This document shows positions 1 to 7,853 of a DNA stretch of 64,000 bases, in pieces (position 1 is the first letter of the stretch; the number at the start of each line of letters is the position of its first letter). The notes under the pieces are model-generated. The model saw only the letters and a program-made list of their open reading frames with translations. It was not told where the DNA came from and did not search any database. The stretch comes from Paenibacillus sp. (GTDB lineage: Bacteria; Bacillota; Bacilli; Paenibacillales; YIM-B00363). Location of the stretch: contig NZ_JAPSKE010000019.1 of NCBI RefSeq assembly GCF_031177825.1, positions 42,725-106,724 of the forward strand, in the 5' to 3' direction. The position numbers and the translations under genes are program-made.

Positions 1-135
1 GCGTGCGGCGCGCCGATTCAAGCGTACCGGGACGAAGGCATGTTCTGGGTGCTGAAGTGGTACGATCCCGAAGGCAACTTATGGGGCGCGTTGCAGATGA
101 ATCCGAGTCGGGAGGAGGCGTCTTACGATGTTTGA
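1..135 (+). CDS. VOC-family (glyoxalase-fold) protein, C-terminal end only
   Basis: An open frame enters from the left edge and stops at 133-135. The 44 visible residues include the phrase FWVLKWYDPEGNLWGALQMN. A D-P-(E/D)-G-N turn followed by an aromatic/hydrophobic strand is the usual last beta-hairpin of the vicinal-oxygen-chelate fold. The start and metal-binding half lie outside the window, so no substrate can be proposed. Its last codons overlap the next VOC gene by 8 nt (ATGTTTGA), the first link of a tightly coupled operon running to 3688. Confidence 0.7.
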   Translation, partial: ACGAPIQAYRDEGMFWVLKWYDPEGNLWGALQMNPSREEASYDV

Positions 136-925
136 TCGGATCGATCGCGTCATCCTGCCCGCGCGCGATGCGTCGAAGGCGGCCGAACGGTACGAACGGG
201 AATTCGAGTTTCGCGTCGCGAGAAGGGGAAGCCGGGAGATCGACCTGCAGGTGCATCGGGGCGAGACGCTGCTGACGCTGACGGAGCCCGAACCCGGCGA
301 GCCGTTCCGCCCTCTGCCTTCGCTGCACTCGGAGGGCCACGTCCCATGCTTTAACTTCTACACCCATTGGGAAGACTTGCATCGGGACTGGCTCGGCGGC
401 CGGGGTCTGCCGACGACGGAGGTCATGCGTACGCCGCACATGAACGTATGCGAGATGGCCGACGGAGACGGGAACGTGGTCGGCATCTGCCACGAGAAGG
501 CGTCCTCCCTGTATTTTACGCCTCCGGAAGGCGCGCCGGCTCCGATGTTCCATCGGGTGCTGGCGGTGTTCCTGCCGGTGCGGGACTTGGAGGCGTCCGT
601 TCGCTGGTATACCGAAGCGCTCGGCTTCTCGCTGTACCACCATTGGGGGGACGGGGCCGATCTGAAGGTCGGCGACGGCGAGACGATCGTCACGATGATC
701 CGCATGGACGAGCCGACGTTCCGGCGCGCGCGGGAGGGCGTGCGCGACCGGCCGTACTTCTCGCTGCGGACGGCGAACATTCACGAGACGTACCGCGCGC
801 TGGCCGCCATCGGCGCGACCGCGGATCGCTGCGCGGAGCAAGACGGCGTATCCCGCTTTCACGCGAGATCGCCGGAGGGAATCAGGATCCGAATATCGGA
901 GAAGGAGCGTGTTCGCATTGGGTAA
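128..925 (+). CDS. Two-domain VOC-family protein
   Basis: A 265-residue protein holding two vicinal-oxygen-chelate (glyoxalase/bleomycin-resistance fold) modules. The first covers about residues 1-127 (opening FDRIDRVILPARD). The second covers about 138-262 (FHRVLAVFLPVRDLEASVRWYTEALGF, a classic VOC opening). Domain 1 lacks the usual D-P-D-G-N turn and has DGDGN instead. Such proteins bind small hydrophobic or oxidised compounds, or act as lyases or dioxygenases; nothing here fixes the ligand. The ATG overlaps the previous stop. The stop lies inside the next reading frame, so translation is probably coupled through the whole operon. No signal peptide, so cytosolic. Confidence 0.8.
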   Translation: MFDRIDRVILPARDASKAAERYEREFEFRVARRGSREIDLQVHRGETLLTLTEPEPGEPFRPLPSLHSEGHVPCFNFYTHWEDLHRDWLGGRGLPTTEVMRTPHMNVCEMADGDGNVVGICHEKASSLYFTPPEGAPAPMFHRVLAVFLPVRDLEASVRWYTEALGFSLYHHWGDGADLKVGDGETIVTMIRMDEPTFRRAREGVRDRPYFSLRTANIHETYRALAAIGATADRCAEQDGVSRFHARSPEGIRIRISEKERVRIG

Positions 926-2213
926 CGCCGTCGGGGTATTGGAAGCGAAGATCGTATGGAAGGACGCATTCACGGTCGTAGGGGAGAAAATTCGGTTCGA
1001 CCCCTCGCGGGGAATGCCGCCTTCCGGGAATGACATCGCGAAGCTGTGGCCGCGGTTCAACGAGCGGGTGCCGGAAATCGGGCATGTCGTCGGCGGCGCG
1101 TACGGGCTGTGCGTCTTCGACGCCGACGGCGTGCCGGGCGCGCCGTTCGATTACATCGCGGGGGTCGGCGTATCCCGGGCGGATCGGGTGCCGGAAGGAA
1201 TGACGGCGCACGCGGTGCCGGGAGGGCTGTACTGCGTCGTCACCCGGCAGGGCGTCATCGACGAGCTCGGCGCGACGTTCGACTATTTCTGGAAGGAATG
1301 GCTGCCGAACTCCGGTTACGTCTACGGCGGCGGCGTGGAATACGAATATTACGACGAGCGATATCGGGGGAACGACGATCCGGCCTCGGTCATGGACATC
1401 TGGTTTCCGATCCGGCCCGCGAAGGAGCTCCCTTTGGAAAATCGCGTCGCCAGCGTTTTCATTCACGTGACCGATTTGCGCCGAGCCGCGGACTGGTACA
1501 GCCGTCTGCTCGGACTTCCCGTCCTCGAAGAACGGCTGAACGGCGGTCCGGTGTATTGGTTCGATCTCGGCGATACGGGGCTCGTCCTCGACAGCGACGC
1601 GTACCATCGGCAAGACCCGAGCTGGCGGGAGTCGATGATGCCCCGCATCATGTTCCCGGCGAAGGACATCGACGAGGCGTACAAGTACGTGAAGGAGCGG
1701 GGGACGCCGTTCTTCGAGCCGGAACGGCACGGGACGATGGCGTACTTCAACTTCGCCGATCCGGAGGGCAACGCGCAGATGGTTTGCTGGACCGCGGGAG
1801 AGGAAGCCCCTTCGGCGTCGGCGGCGAGCGGCCCGATCCGGCCGCGCATCGGCGGCGCGTTCGTCGACGTGAAGGACATGCGGGCGACGGCCCGCTGGTA
1901 TGCCGAGCTGTTGGGGGTTCCGTTCGACGAAGGGCAAGCGGAGCGGACGATCTACTCGATACCCGTCACGCGGGGCGCGGCCTTGCTGTTGGACGGAAAC
2001 CGCCATGCGAACGGAGAGTCGTTCACGGAAATTTGCTATTTCGAGACGGACGACTTCGAAGCGGCGCTGGCCTACGCGCGGGAGCAAGGCTTCGAGTCGG
2101 CGGGCGCCCCCGTCCACTTCCCGGACCTCAGCGAGTTCGCGCTGATCGATCCGGACGGCAATCGCATCGTCGTCGCGCACATGAAGGGGAAGGGAACGGG
2201 GGAGCGCGAATGA
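918..2213 (+). CDS. GyrI-like effector-binding domain fused to two VOC domains
   Basis: About 431 residues. The N-terminal third (to about residue 170) looks like a GyrI-like/AraC effector-binding domain: a hydrophobic GVGV-type strand, then VPEGMTAHAVPGGLYCVV and a long helix with FDYFWKEWLP. Two VOC modules follow, at about 172-300 (ADWYSRLLGLPV ... DPEGN) and 308-430 (ATARWYAELLGVPF ... DPDGN). No DNA-binding domain is present, so it is a free-standing ligand-binding or enzymatic protein. Starts available are GTG 909 and TTG 918. I prefer TTG 918 because AAGGAG at 902-907 gives 10 nt spacing, whereas GTG 909 leaves 1 nt. It overlaps both neighbours. Confidence 0.75.
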   Translation: MGNAVGVLEAKIVWKDAFTVVGEKIRFDPSRGMPPSGNDIAKLWPRFNERVPEIGHVVGGAYGLCVFDADGVPGAPFDYIAGVGVSRADRVPEGMTAHAVPGGLYCVVTRQGVIDELGATFDYFWKEWLPNSGYVYGGGVEYEYYDERYRGNDDPASVMDIWFPIRPAKELPLENRVASVFIHVTDLRRAADWYSRLLGLPVLEERLNGGPVYWFDLGDTGLVLDSDAYHRQDPSWRESMMPRIMFPAKDIDEAYKYVKERGTPFFEPERHGTMAYFNFADPEGNAQMVCWTAGEEAPSASAASGPIRPRIGGAFVDVKDMRATARWYAELLGVPFDEGQAERTIYSIPVTRGAALLLDGNRHANGESFTEICYFETDDFEAALAYAREQGFESAGAPVHFPDLSEFALIDPDGNRIVVAHMKGKGTGERE

Positions 2214-3688
2214 ACGTCGACATCGTAACGAGACCGGAGCTGAAGGCGGCCGCGATCCGAGTGCCGCGCGACGGAACCGAGGTGCGGCGAGCGTGGAAGA
2301 AGCTCGAGGCGCTGCTCACCGACCATCCCGCCGCGACGGATCGAGCGAACGGGTACGTGTTTATTCCGGAGTGGCAGTGGGCGACGGAGGTCACGACGCT
2401 CTGGGTAGGGGTGGCGGTCGCTTCGTTCGACGGGCTGCCGAGCGGCTTGGAGACGTTGACGATTCCGGAGAAGACGTTCGCGAGAGTTCGCGTACAGGGC
2501 GACGCGGCGATGATGCAAGCGACGTACGCCGCCCTGGGGGAGTGGTTCCGAACGGGACCGTACGAGCGGGACGTCGAGGAAGGCTCGCTCGGCTACGAAC
2601 GGAATCGGCTCGAACCGGTCAATCCGTTCCATATTCCGGCGAACGTCATCGACACGTTCGATTACGACATCTACGCGCCGATCAAGGGGCTCAAGAAGGA
2701 GGGGCATCCCGCCTTCCCCGGCGTGATCGGCGCGGAGGTGCGCAAAGGACCGGACCGACGCATCGTCGGACTGGAGATGTCCGTCGTCGATCGGAAGGCG
2801 ATGCGGCCGGAGGTCGAAATTCCTCGCTTCTGGCAGCGCGTCATGCCGCGGCTAGGCGAAATTCGGGATCGCAAGCGACCCTACGCAACGATCGGGCTGT
2901 ACGTATACGAGCCGCCGTTCGGGCCCGGGCAAGATTTCCGATATTTCGCGGGCGCGGAGATCGAGCCCGATTCCGAAGCGCCGCTGCCGGAAGGCATGAC
3001 GGAGCGGACGATCCCGGCCGGCGAGTTCCTCGCCGTGACGTATCGCGGGAAGGCGGACGGCTTCGGGCGGGTGTGGGATTTCTTCCACGGTCACTGGTTC
3101 CCTCGGCAGACGGCTTACGACGCGATCGACGACTTCGAGTATGAACGGCACGACGAGAGGTTTCTGGGGACGGATCGGGAGGAGTCGGTGTTCGAGCTTC
3201 ATTTCCCGTTGCGTCCGAGGGTGCGGGATTCGCGGCTGACGGAGAAGATCGTGGTCGACGAGAAGGGCGGGCACACGCTGCAAGATTTGCGCGGCGAGAG
3301 CGTGCGGATGGTCAGCTTCCGGGGAGCGTCCCTGCACGGCATCGACATGCGGGAGGCGAGCCTGCGGCACGTCAACTTCGTGGGGTCCGAATGGGAGCAT
3401 ATTTATTTCGCCGACGTGCGCATCAACATGATTCAGATGGGCGGCGCCGTCTTCGAAAACATTCGCCGTCCGGACGCGACGGCGAGCCGTCTCGACGAAG
3501 AGCCGGGCACCGACGGCTGGGTGAACGTCGAGCCGGTGACGTTCCGCGACAGCGATCTGAGCGAAGCGCGCTTCGAAAACTGCGATCTGCGGGACGTCTC
3601 CCTGGACGGCTGCCGAATCGAAGGGATGCGCATCGACGGCATCCCGGTCGACGCGCTGCTGGCGGCTTATCGGTCGAAGCAAAGCTAA
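2210..3688 (+). CDS. Tandem GyrI-like domains fused to a pentapeptide-repeat domain
   Basis: 492 residues, starting ATG 2210 in an ATGA overlap with the upstream stop. Residues 1 to about 155 and 156 to about 350 each look like a GyrI-like/effector-binding module (second: LPEGMTERTIPAGEFLAVTYRG, then FHGHWFPRQ). Residues about 355-485 are pentapeptide repeats: MVSFRGASLHGIDMREASLR, and later FRDSDLSEARFENCDLRDVS. They end with a helical cap containing VDALLAAY. GyrI (SbmC) and Qnr/MfpA-type pentapeptide proteins both act on DNA gyrase in studied cases. Joining the two in one chain is unusual, but any gyrase role here is inference; most GyrI-like domains simply bind small molecules. Last gene of the operon. 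Confidence 0.75.
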   Translation: MNVDIVTRPELKAAAIRVPRDGTEVRRAWKKLEALLTDHPAATDRANGYVFIPEWQWATEVTTLWVGVAVASFDGLPSGLETLTIPEKTFARVRVQGDAAMMQATYAALGEWFRTGPYERDVEEGSLGYERNRLEPVNPFHIPANVIDTFDYDIYAPIKGLKKEGHPAFPGVIGAEVRKGPDRRIVGLEMSVVDRKAMRPEVEIPRFWQRVMPRLGEIRDRKRPYATIGLYVYEPPFGPGQDFRYFAGAEIEPDSEAPLPEGMTERTIPAGEFLAVTYRGKADGFGRVWDFFHGHWFPRQTAYDAIDDFEYERHDERFLGTDREESVFELHFPLRPRVRDSRLTEKIVVDEKGGHTLQDLRGESVRMVSFRGASLHGIDMREASLRHVNFVGSEWEHIYFADVRINMIQMGGAVFENIRRPDATASRLDEEPGTDGWVNVEPVTFRDSDLSEARFENCDLRDVSLDGCRIEGMRIDGIPVDALLAAYRSKQS

Positions 3689-3701
3689 TTGCGTCGGCGC
3701 A

Positions 3702-4418
3702 CTAGAGACGTTCAACCTCGACGAAGCCGGCCATCCGCCGCGCCTGATACCGAATCGGGGACGAGCCGCCGACGAGAATCGCGTTGCGCGCATCCGCCGC
3801 GTTCGCGGACGGCAGGACGAACGCTTTCGCGTAGGCGAATTCGGCGCGCAGCGCCGCGAATACGGACGACGCGCGGCGGTCCCGTTCCCCGCGCACGGTC
3901 ACGTTGAACAGCGCCGCGCCGCGATCGTCGAGCTTCTCCCGCGCCAGCCGGAAGAAGTCCGCGTCGACGAGCCGATCCGGCACGCCGTCTTCGGTGAAGG
4001 CGTCCACGACGACGAAGTCGAGCGACTGCGGCGCCTCGCCTTCTAGGAGGAGCCGCCCGTCGCCGATGGCCGGCCGTACGCCGCGATAGCCGAAGTGCGA
4101 CGCGCTCAGCCCGGCCACGTCCGCATCTAGCTCCGCGATGCGAAGACGCTTCCCCTGCAGACGACCGGGCATCGTCCCGACGCCGTGACCGATCAGGAAG
4201 ACGTCCTCGAATGCAGGATCCGTACACTCCATTACGTGCAGCATCGCCCGGGGATACTCCAGCACGATTCGATCGGGATCGGACAGATCGATCGCCCCTT
4301 GCACGGCCGTCTCCGAGAACGCCATCACTCGAAACCTTCCCCGCTCGCCGTACAATTCCGTCGTCTCGTAGACGGTAAGAGCCTGGTGAGGGGATGCCCT
4401 GTTCCATATCACATGCAC
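3702..4418 (-). CDS. Spermidine-synthase-like (Rossmann methyltransferase-fold) protein
   Basis: 238 residues with the order expected of spermidine/spermine-synthase-like proteins: a strand-turn DVFLIGHGVGTMPG (SAM/dcSAM-binding glycine motif), RLRIAELDADV (acidic residue ending strand 2), then LDFVVVDAFTEDGVPDRL, close to the D-x-F/Y-x-D catalytic region of aminopropyltransferases. Bona fide SpeE is longer (about 280) with an extra N-terminal sheet, so a substrate other than putrescine is quite possible. GTG start at 4418 with GGAGG ten nt upstream. It is transcribed alone and converges on the pentapeptide-fusion gene with a 13-nt gap. Confidence 0.7.
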   Translation of the reverse strand: MHVIWNRASPHQALTVYETTELYGERGRFRVMAFSETAVQGAIDLSDPDRIVLEYPRAMLHVMECTDPAFEDVFLIGHGVGTMPGRLQGKRLRIAELDADVAGLSASHFGYRGVRPAIGDGRLLLEGEAPQSLDFVVVDAFTEDGVPDRLVDADFFRLAREKLDDRGAALFNVTVRGERDRRASSVFAALRAEFAYAKAFVLPSANAADARNAILVGGSSPIRYQARRMAGFVEVERL

Positions 4419-4483
4419 GACTCGAATGCCTCCAACGCAGCTTATAGGGACTCATCGCCCAAGAGGGCGGACCGAACAGAACA

Positions 4484-4512
4484 TATATACCATTACGGAT
4501 CGGGAGTGACAA
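4484..4512 (-). promoter_or_regulatory. SigA-type promoter of the spermidine-synthase-like gene
   Basis: On the minus strand, TTGTCA (4512-4507) and TATATA (4489-4484) are separated by 17 nt, upstream of the GTG at 4418. Confidence 0.55.
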
Positions 4513-4569
4513 GCCTTACAGTTTCGGCGAGCGGCGGAGCCGGGCGCGGGTAACGGAGGCACGACGAAG

Positions 4570-4604
4570 GGGCGGAAACCGTGCATCGGTTTCCGCCCTT
4601 TCGT
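4570..4604. terminator. Strong hairpin near the 3' end of the coat-protein remnant
   Basis: A perfect 11-bp inverted repeat (GGGCGGAAACC / GGTTTCCGCCC) with a 7-nt loop. The plus-strand side is followed by TTTCGTT. It probably terminated the original coat-protein gene, whose frame now reads straight into it. Confidence 0.55.
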
Positions 4605-4619
4605 TATGCTCGACAACCC

Positions 4620-4760
4620 GAACGGGCGGTAATATCCCTTCTTTATCATGTACGCCGTGATCGATTCGTGCGTCAGCGTCGCTTCGTCGAGCTGCTTCTT
4701 CAGAATGCCTCGCACCTCGGGGAGCGTCGTCTCCGATATCGCAACCGCGCAGGTTTTCAA
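4620..4760 (-). pseudogene. Remnant of a CotF-like spore coat protein
   Basis: About 47 residues (ISETTLPEVRGILKKQ, then AYMIKKGYYRPF) match the second half of the small CotF-type spore-coat family, where a helix of the type SPxLRxIFxxQLxxAxxxH precedes K-G-Y/W-Y-x-P/A-Y. After GYYRPF the frame runs on through the hairpin at 4570-4604 as non-family sequence. On the other side the N-terminal half is missing, because the upstream DNA is now the ArsR promoter. I read it as a gene fragment truncated at both ends. The start at 4760 is formal only. Confidence 0.55.
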
Positions 4761-4779
4761 AGTCTCTTCTGATTATTCC

Positions 4780-4809
4780 TTGACAGGAATATTCCCGGTG
4801 GGTTATATT
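4780..4809 (+). promoter_or_regulatory. SigA promoter of the ArsR-type gene, predicting a leaderless mRNA
   Basis: TTGACA (4780-4785), an 18-nt spacer, and TATATT (4804-4809). The predicted transcription start falls on or next to the ATG at 4816, and no Shine-Dalgarno sequence lies between. Confidence 0.65.
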
Positions 4810-4815
4810 AAAGCC

Positions 4816-5145
4816 ATGAACACATGGAGCGCTCTTGCCGAGCCGAATCGATTGCACATTGTCGAACTGTTGGGTAGCGGTCCCCTCTCCGTGGGGGAGA
4901 TCGCGGATCGACTGGGGCTGCGGCAGCCGCAAGTATCGAAGCATCTCCGGGTTCTCGCCGATGCCGGCATCGTCGAGATGCGAGCGGTCGCCAACCGGAG
5001 GATGTACAGCCTGCGGCTCGAACCGTTCCAGGCGCTGGACGCGTGGCTGAAGACGTTCCGTCACGTAACGAACCGGCGGCTCGATCATTTGGAGAGGTAC
5101 TTGCGCGTGCTGCAAGGCATGGATGCGACGCGCGAAGACGAATGA
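4816..5145 (+). CDS. ArsR-family winged-helix transcriptional regulator
   Basis: 109 residues. The compact ArsR fold is clear: WSALAEPNRLHIVELLGSGP at the start, then the recognition helix region RLGLRQPQVSKHLRVLADAG and the wing RMYSLRLEPF. No CxC metal site is visible, so it is unlikely to be an arsenic/zinc sensor. It resembles the ArsR subgroup found with SRPBCC or VOC genes. ATG 4816 matches the family N terminus; an in-frame GTG at 4798 is the alternative but would place the -10 box inside the coding region. The VOC genes downstream are the natural targets. Confidence 0.85.
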   Translation: MNTWSALAEPNRLHIVELLGSGPLSVGEIADRLGLRQPQVSKHLRVLADAGIVEMRAVANRRMYSLRLEPFQALDAWLKTFRHVTNRRLDHLERYLRVLQGMDATREDE

Positions 5146-5176
5146 CGATTCCAAGCGGAGGGAAGGAAGAACGGGA

Positions 5177-5317
5177 ATGGCAGCGGTAACCCCTTATTTA
5201 CAATGCGAGGACGCACAGGCGCAAGCGTCGTTCTACATCGAGGCGCTGGGCGGCGAAGTCGTGGACAAATTCGGCGTCCACCGGATGATTTCGAGCGAAG
5301 CGCAAGGCGGAACGTAA
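5177..5317 (+). pseudogene. Truncated VOC/PhnB-like protein (46 residues)
   Basis: The frame begins VTPYLQCEDAQAQASFYIEALGGEVVDKF, the opening strand and helix of PhnB-type VOC proteins. It stops after SSEAQGGT, about a third of the normal length of about 130 residues. The expected second half is not found before the next VOC gene. The start ATG 5177 follows AAGGAAG. Most likely a decayed gene; a functional micro-protein cannot be excluded. Confidence 0.5.
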
Positions 5318-5358
5318 GGATATATTCCATATTTCGAACCTAAAGGGAGAGAATCTTT

Positions 5359-5745
5359 ATGATTAACAAGGTCGGCCAAATTATGTTGTATGTAAACAAC
5401 CAGGATCAGTCGCGGGACTTCTTTACGGAAAAATTGGGGTTTCAGGTGATCGACGAGGTCGTCATCGAGGAAATCGGCATGCGGTCGATCGAGGTCGCTC
5501 CCGCGAACGGCGCAGGATCGAGCATCGTTCTCCATAACAAGGAATTCGTCGCGAAGTTTTCCCCGGGGCTGAACCTGGGTACGCCTTCCTTACTGTTCTT
5601 CTCGGACGACTTGGACCGTCTATATGCCGACTTGAAGAACAAGAACGTCAAAGTCGGCGACCTCGTCGAGATGCCGACCGGCGGAAGAGTGTTTAACTTC
5701 GCGGACGACGAGGAAAACTACTTCGCCGTCATGGAGAAAAAATAA
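5359..5745 (+). CDS. VOC-family (glyoxalase-like) protein
   Basis: 128 residues, single VOC module: KVGQIMLYVNNQDQSRDFFTEKLGFQV at the start and GGRVFNFADDEENYFAVMEKK at the end. This is the length and layout of the small glyoxalase/bleomycin-resistance proteins in Bacillota. It is preceded by AAAGGGAGAG at 5342-5351, and the ATG at 5359 is well placed. It follows the ArsR gene and the truncated VOC gene in the same direction and ends at a strong bidirectional terminator, so the three probably form one transcript. Confidence 0.85.
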   Translation: MINKVGQIMLYVNNQDQSRDFFTEKLGFQVIDEVVIEEIGMRSIEVAPANGAGSSIVLHNKEFVAKFSPGLNLGTPSLLFFSDDLDRLYADLKNKNVKVGDLVEMPTGGRVFNFADDEENYFAVMEKK

Positions 5746-5757
5746 GGAACGTAAACA

Positions 5758-5795
5758 GAGGCGGGCAGGGAGCGAATCCCAGCCCGCCTCTTCCG
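5758..5795. terminator. Bidirectional intrinsic terminator between convergent genes
   Basis: Stem GAGGCGGGC (5758-5766) / GCCCGCCTC (5782-5790) with a 15-nt loop, followed on the plus side by TTCCGTT. It separates the VOC gene from the convergent MFS gene. Confidence 0.7.
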
Positions 5796-6992
5796 TTATT
5801 CCGCGGCGAAACGTCCGCTTTCTTGAATGCGCCTGGAAGCCGGCAAGAAGTACAGCAGGAACGCGGCGCAGAGGACGGCGATGAAGCCGTACCCGCCGAA
5901 GACGTCCCAACGGGCGGAGCACCAGCCGAAGCCGAGGCCGACGACCATCGCGACGCCGTTCCCGGCCAGCGACTGGAACGAGTCGATCGTCGCCCGCATC
6001 GTTCCGTCGATCCGATGATGCAGATAGCCAGTCGCGAGCGGGTCGACGACGCCGGAGGCGAAGCAGACGGCTAGCAGCGCCGCCGCTCCGGCGAGCCCGG
6101 GACCGGCCGCGACGAAGCCGAGACCGAGGGCGAATACGGCGACGATGGCGGCGAGCAGCCCGCGGGTAGGGACGCGGCGCCGCAGCGAGTCGGCGAGCAG
6201 GCTGCCCGGCAGTTGAAGCGCCAACAGCGCCGCCGAGAACGGGCCGAACCACGCGAGCGGCACCCCGAACCGGTCGAGGTACAGCTGCCAGAACTCGTCG
6301 ACGTAGTCGAACGAAGCCCCGACGACCATCGCGGCGACAAGCACGAGCCGCACGTCGCCGCGGCTGCGGAAGAAGCGCCATGCTTCCGCGACGTATCGGC
6401 GAATCGGGATCGCTTCGCCCTTCTCCTCGGCCGAGACGGGCGGTTCGGCGAGCGACAGCGCGAAGCCGAGACCGGCGACGGCGCCGATCAAGGACAACCA
6501 ATAATTGAGCTCGAGATCGAATCGGCCGGCGAGCCATCCGCCGCTCAGCGCGGCGAGAATGGCCGCGCCGAAGTCGATTCCGTTCAGCCGGCCGAGCTTC
6601 TGCTCGAACTGCCGTTCCCGGCCGTGGCGGCGTAACGAATCGTATAGCAGCGCGTTCTCCGAGCCGCTGCTCGCGGCGGAGGCGATGCCGGCCAAGACGA
6701 CCACCGCCGCGAAGTGCCAGAACGTCTGCGCATACAGCAAAATCAAAAATTCCGCGCATCCCAGCGCGGCTGCGAGCACTACAAGCTTCTTCCGTCCGAA
6801 TCGGTCCGCCAGAATCCCGGTGGGCACCTCCAACAGAACGATCGTGACGGCGTACAAGATTTCGGTGTAGACCACATGCTCGATCGTCATGCCGCGTTGT
6901 TCCCAGAACAGCCGCTCGATGACGTAAGCGGGGATCAGGCTCTGAAAGAAGCGCGCCCCGTACAGCTTCCATACGTTGTTCATTGCGTTCAT
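5796..6992 (-). CDS. MFS-family membrane transporter (efflux type)
   Basis: 398 residues, overwhelmingly hydrophobic with about 12 predicted membrane spans. The major-facilitator signature lies between spans 2 and 3 as PTGILADRFGRKK (residues 57-69). An acidic/basic central loop (EPPVSAEEKGEAIPIRRY) separates the halves. It resembles drug-efflux-like MFS proteins that begin with a short N terminus and WEQRGMT after span 1. The start is ATG 6992 (or 6983) with GGGAG about 12 nt upstream. Substrate unknown; it stands alone. Confidence 0.85.
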   Translation of the reverse strand: MNAMNNVWKLYGARFFQSLIPAYVIERLFWEQRGMTIEHVVYTEILYAVTIVLLEVPTGILADRFGRKKLVVLAAALGCAEFLILLYAQTFWHFAAVVVLAGIASAASSGSENALLYDSLRRHGRERQFEQKLGRLNGIDFGAAILAALSGGWLAGRFDLELNYWLSLIGAVAGLGFALSLAEPPVSAEEKGEAIPIRRYVAEAWRFFRSRGDVRLVLVAAMVVGASFDYVDEFWQLYLDRFGVPLAWFGPFSAALLALQLPGSLLADSLRRRVPTRGLLAAIVAVFALGLGFVAAGPGLAGAAALLAVCFASGVVDPLATGYLHHRIDGTMRATIDSFQSLAGNGVAMVVGLGFGWCSARWDVFGGYGFIAVLCAAFLLYFLPASRRIQESGRFAAE

Positions 6993-7211
6993 GCGGTTGC
7001 GTATGCTCCCTTCGTAACCATCGGATCGCTGTAAGCTAACGAATGGGTACGACGGCGGCGGACGCGGCCTGCAGTGAACGACGGCGGATTAACAAGGAGG
7101 TCTGGCGAGCGTCATGTCGGGTTCGACTCCCTTCCGGCAAGGAGATTCATTATGTATTTCCATCGTAAGGTACCGCGCCGCTAAGATCAAATCCTTAATG
7201 CGCGCGCTTCC

Positions 7212-7245
7212 AAAAAGGCCTCGACTCCGCGTGCAGAGTCGAGGC
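7212..7245 (-). terminator. Intrinsic terminator of the NlpC/P60 gene
   Basis: Minus-strand stem GCCTCGACTC / GAGTCGAGGC (7236-7245 and 7218-7227) with an 8-nt loop, then five U (7216-7212). It begins 12 nt after the stop of the hydrolase. Confidence 0.85.
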
Positions 7246-7256
7246 GAACGAGTCTT

Positions 7257-7787
7257 CTATCGGACCGCGCTTCCGCCGAAGAGGAACCGGCGCTCCCAAT
7301 GCGTACCGTCGATCTTGCTGACCGTTACGCCCTCGTCGTCCGAGTACGTGTGCAAAATTTTGCCGTCGCCCATGTAGATGCCGACGTGCGTGATCCGCTT
7401 GTCGTCGCTGTCGAGATCGCGGTAATCGTCCGCGTCCGAGCCGCGGTATGACATGAAGAACATTAAGTCGCCCTTCTTGAGATTCTGCCAGCGCTTCGTC
7501 GTCTCTCCGACGTTCTTCACGAATTCCGCTTGTCCTCTAGAGTCGCTAGGAAGGGTAATCCGCGCCCCTTCGCGGAACGCCTGCCGCGTGAAGTCCGAGC
7601 AATCGAACGTCCGCGTATTGCTGCGGTTCGAGCCGAATTCGTAAGGGGTTCCAAGATAATCGAGGCCGTTGTTAATCACGGATTTCGCGACGGCCGGGGA
7701 TGCATCCGCCTCGCTCGGCAACGAGGGAAGAGCACCTAGAACGATAGATGCGGCCGCAAGGATAGTAAGCGCTTTCTTCATTTTCAT
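7257..7787 (-). CDS. Secreted NlpC/P60 cysteine peptidase (cell-wall hydrolase)
   Basis: 176 residues. A signal peptide (KMKK, hydrophobic 6-20, probable cleavage after EADA at about 29) is followed by one NlpC/P60 domain. The catalytic Cys is C63 in TFDCSDFTRQ. H134 (ITHVGIYMGDG) and H146 (KILH) supply the rest of the triad region. Such enzymes cut D-Glu-gamma-dipeptide links in peptidoglycan stem peptides. There are no SH3 or LysM anchors, so it is freely secreted or loosely wall-bound. AGGAGG lies 8 nt before ATG 7787. A lipid-anchored paralogue with the same TFDCSDFTR core lies at 21442-22134. Confidence 0.9.
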   Translation of the reverse strand: MKMKKALTILAAASIVLGALPSLPSEADASPAVAKSVINNGLDYLGTPYEFGSNRSNTRTFDCSDFTRQAFREGARITLPSDSRGQAEFVKNVGETTKRWQNLKKGDLMFFMSYRGSDADDYRDLDSDDKRITHVGIYMGDGKILHTYSDDEGVTVSKIDGTHWERRFLFGGSAVR

Positions 7788-7853
7788 GGGTACTTCCTCC
7801 TAGGTAGCTGTAGTGTGCCTGCGAGGGCTGGAGCGTTGCTAACAAATCATTGA

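Noticed and set aside
7100..7150. A tRNA-like T-arm (GGGTTCGACTCCC)
   Set aside because: Only three base pairs of the T-stem form, and no acceptor, D or anticodon arms can be folded around it; chance similarity.
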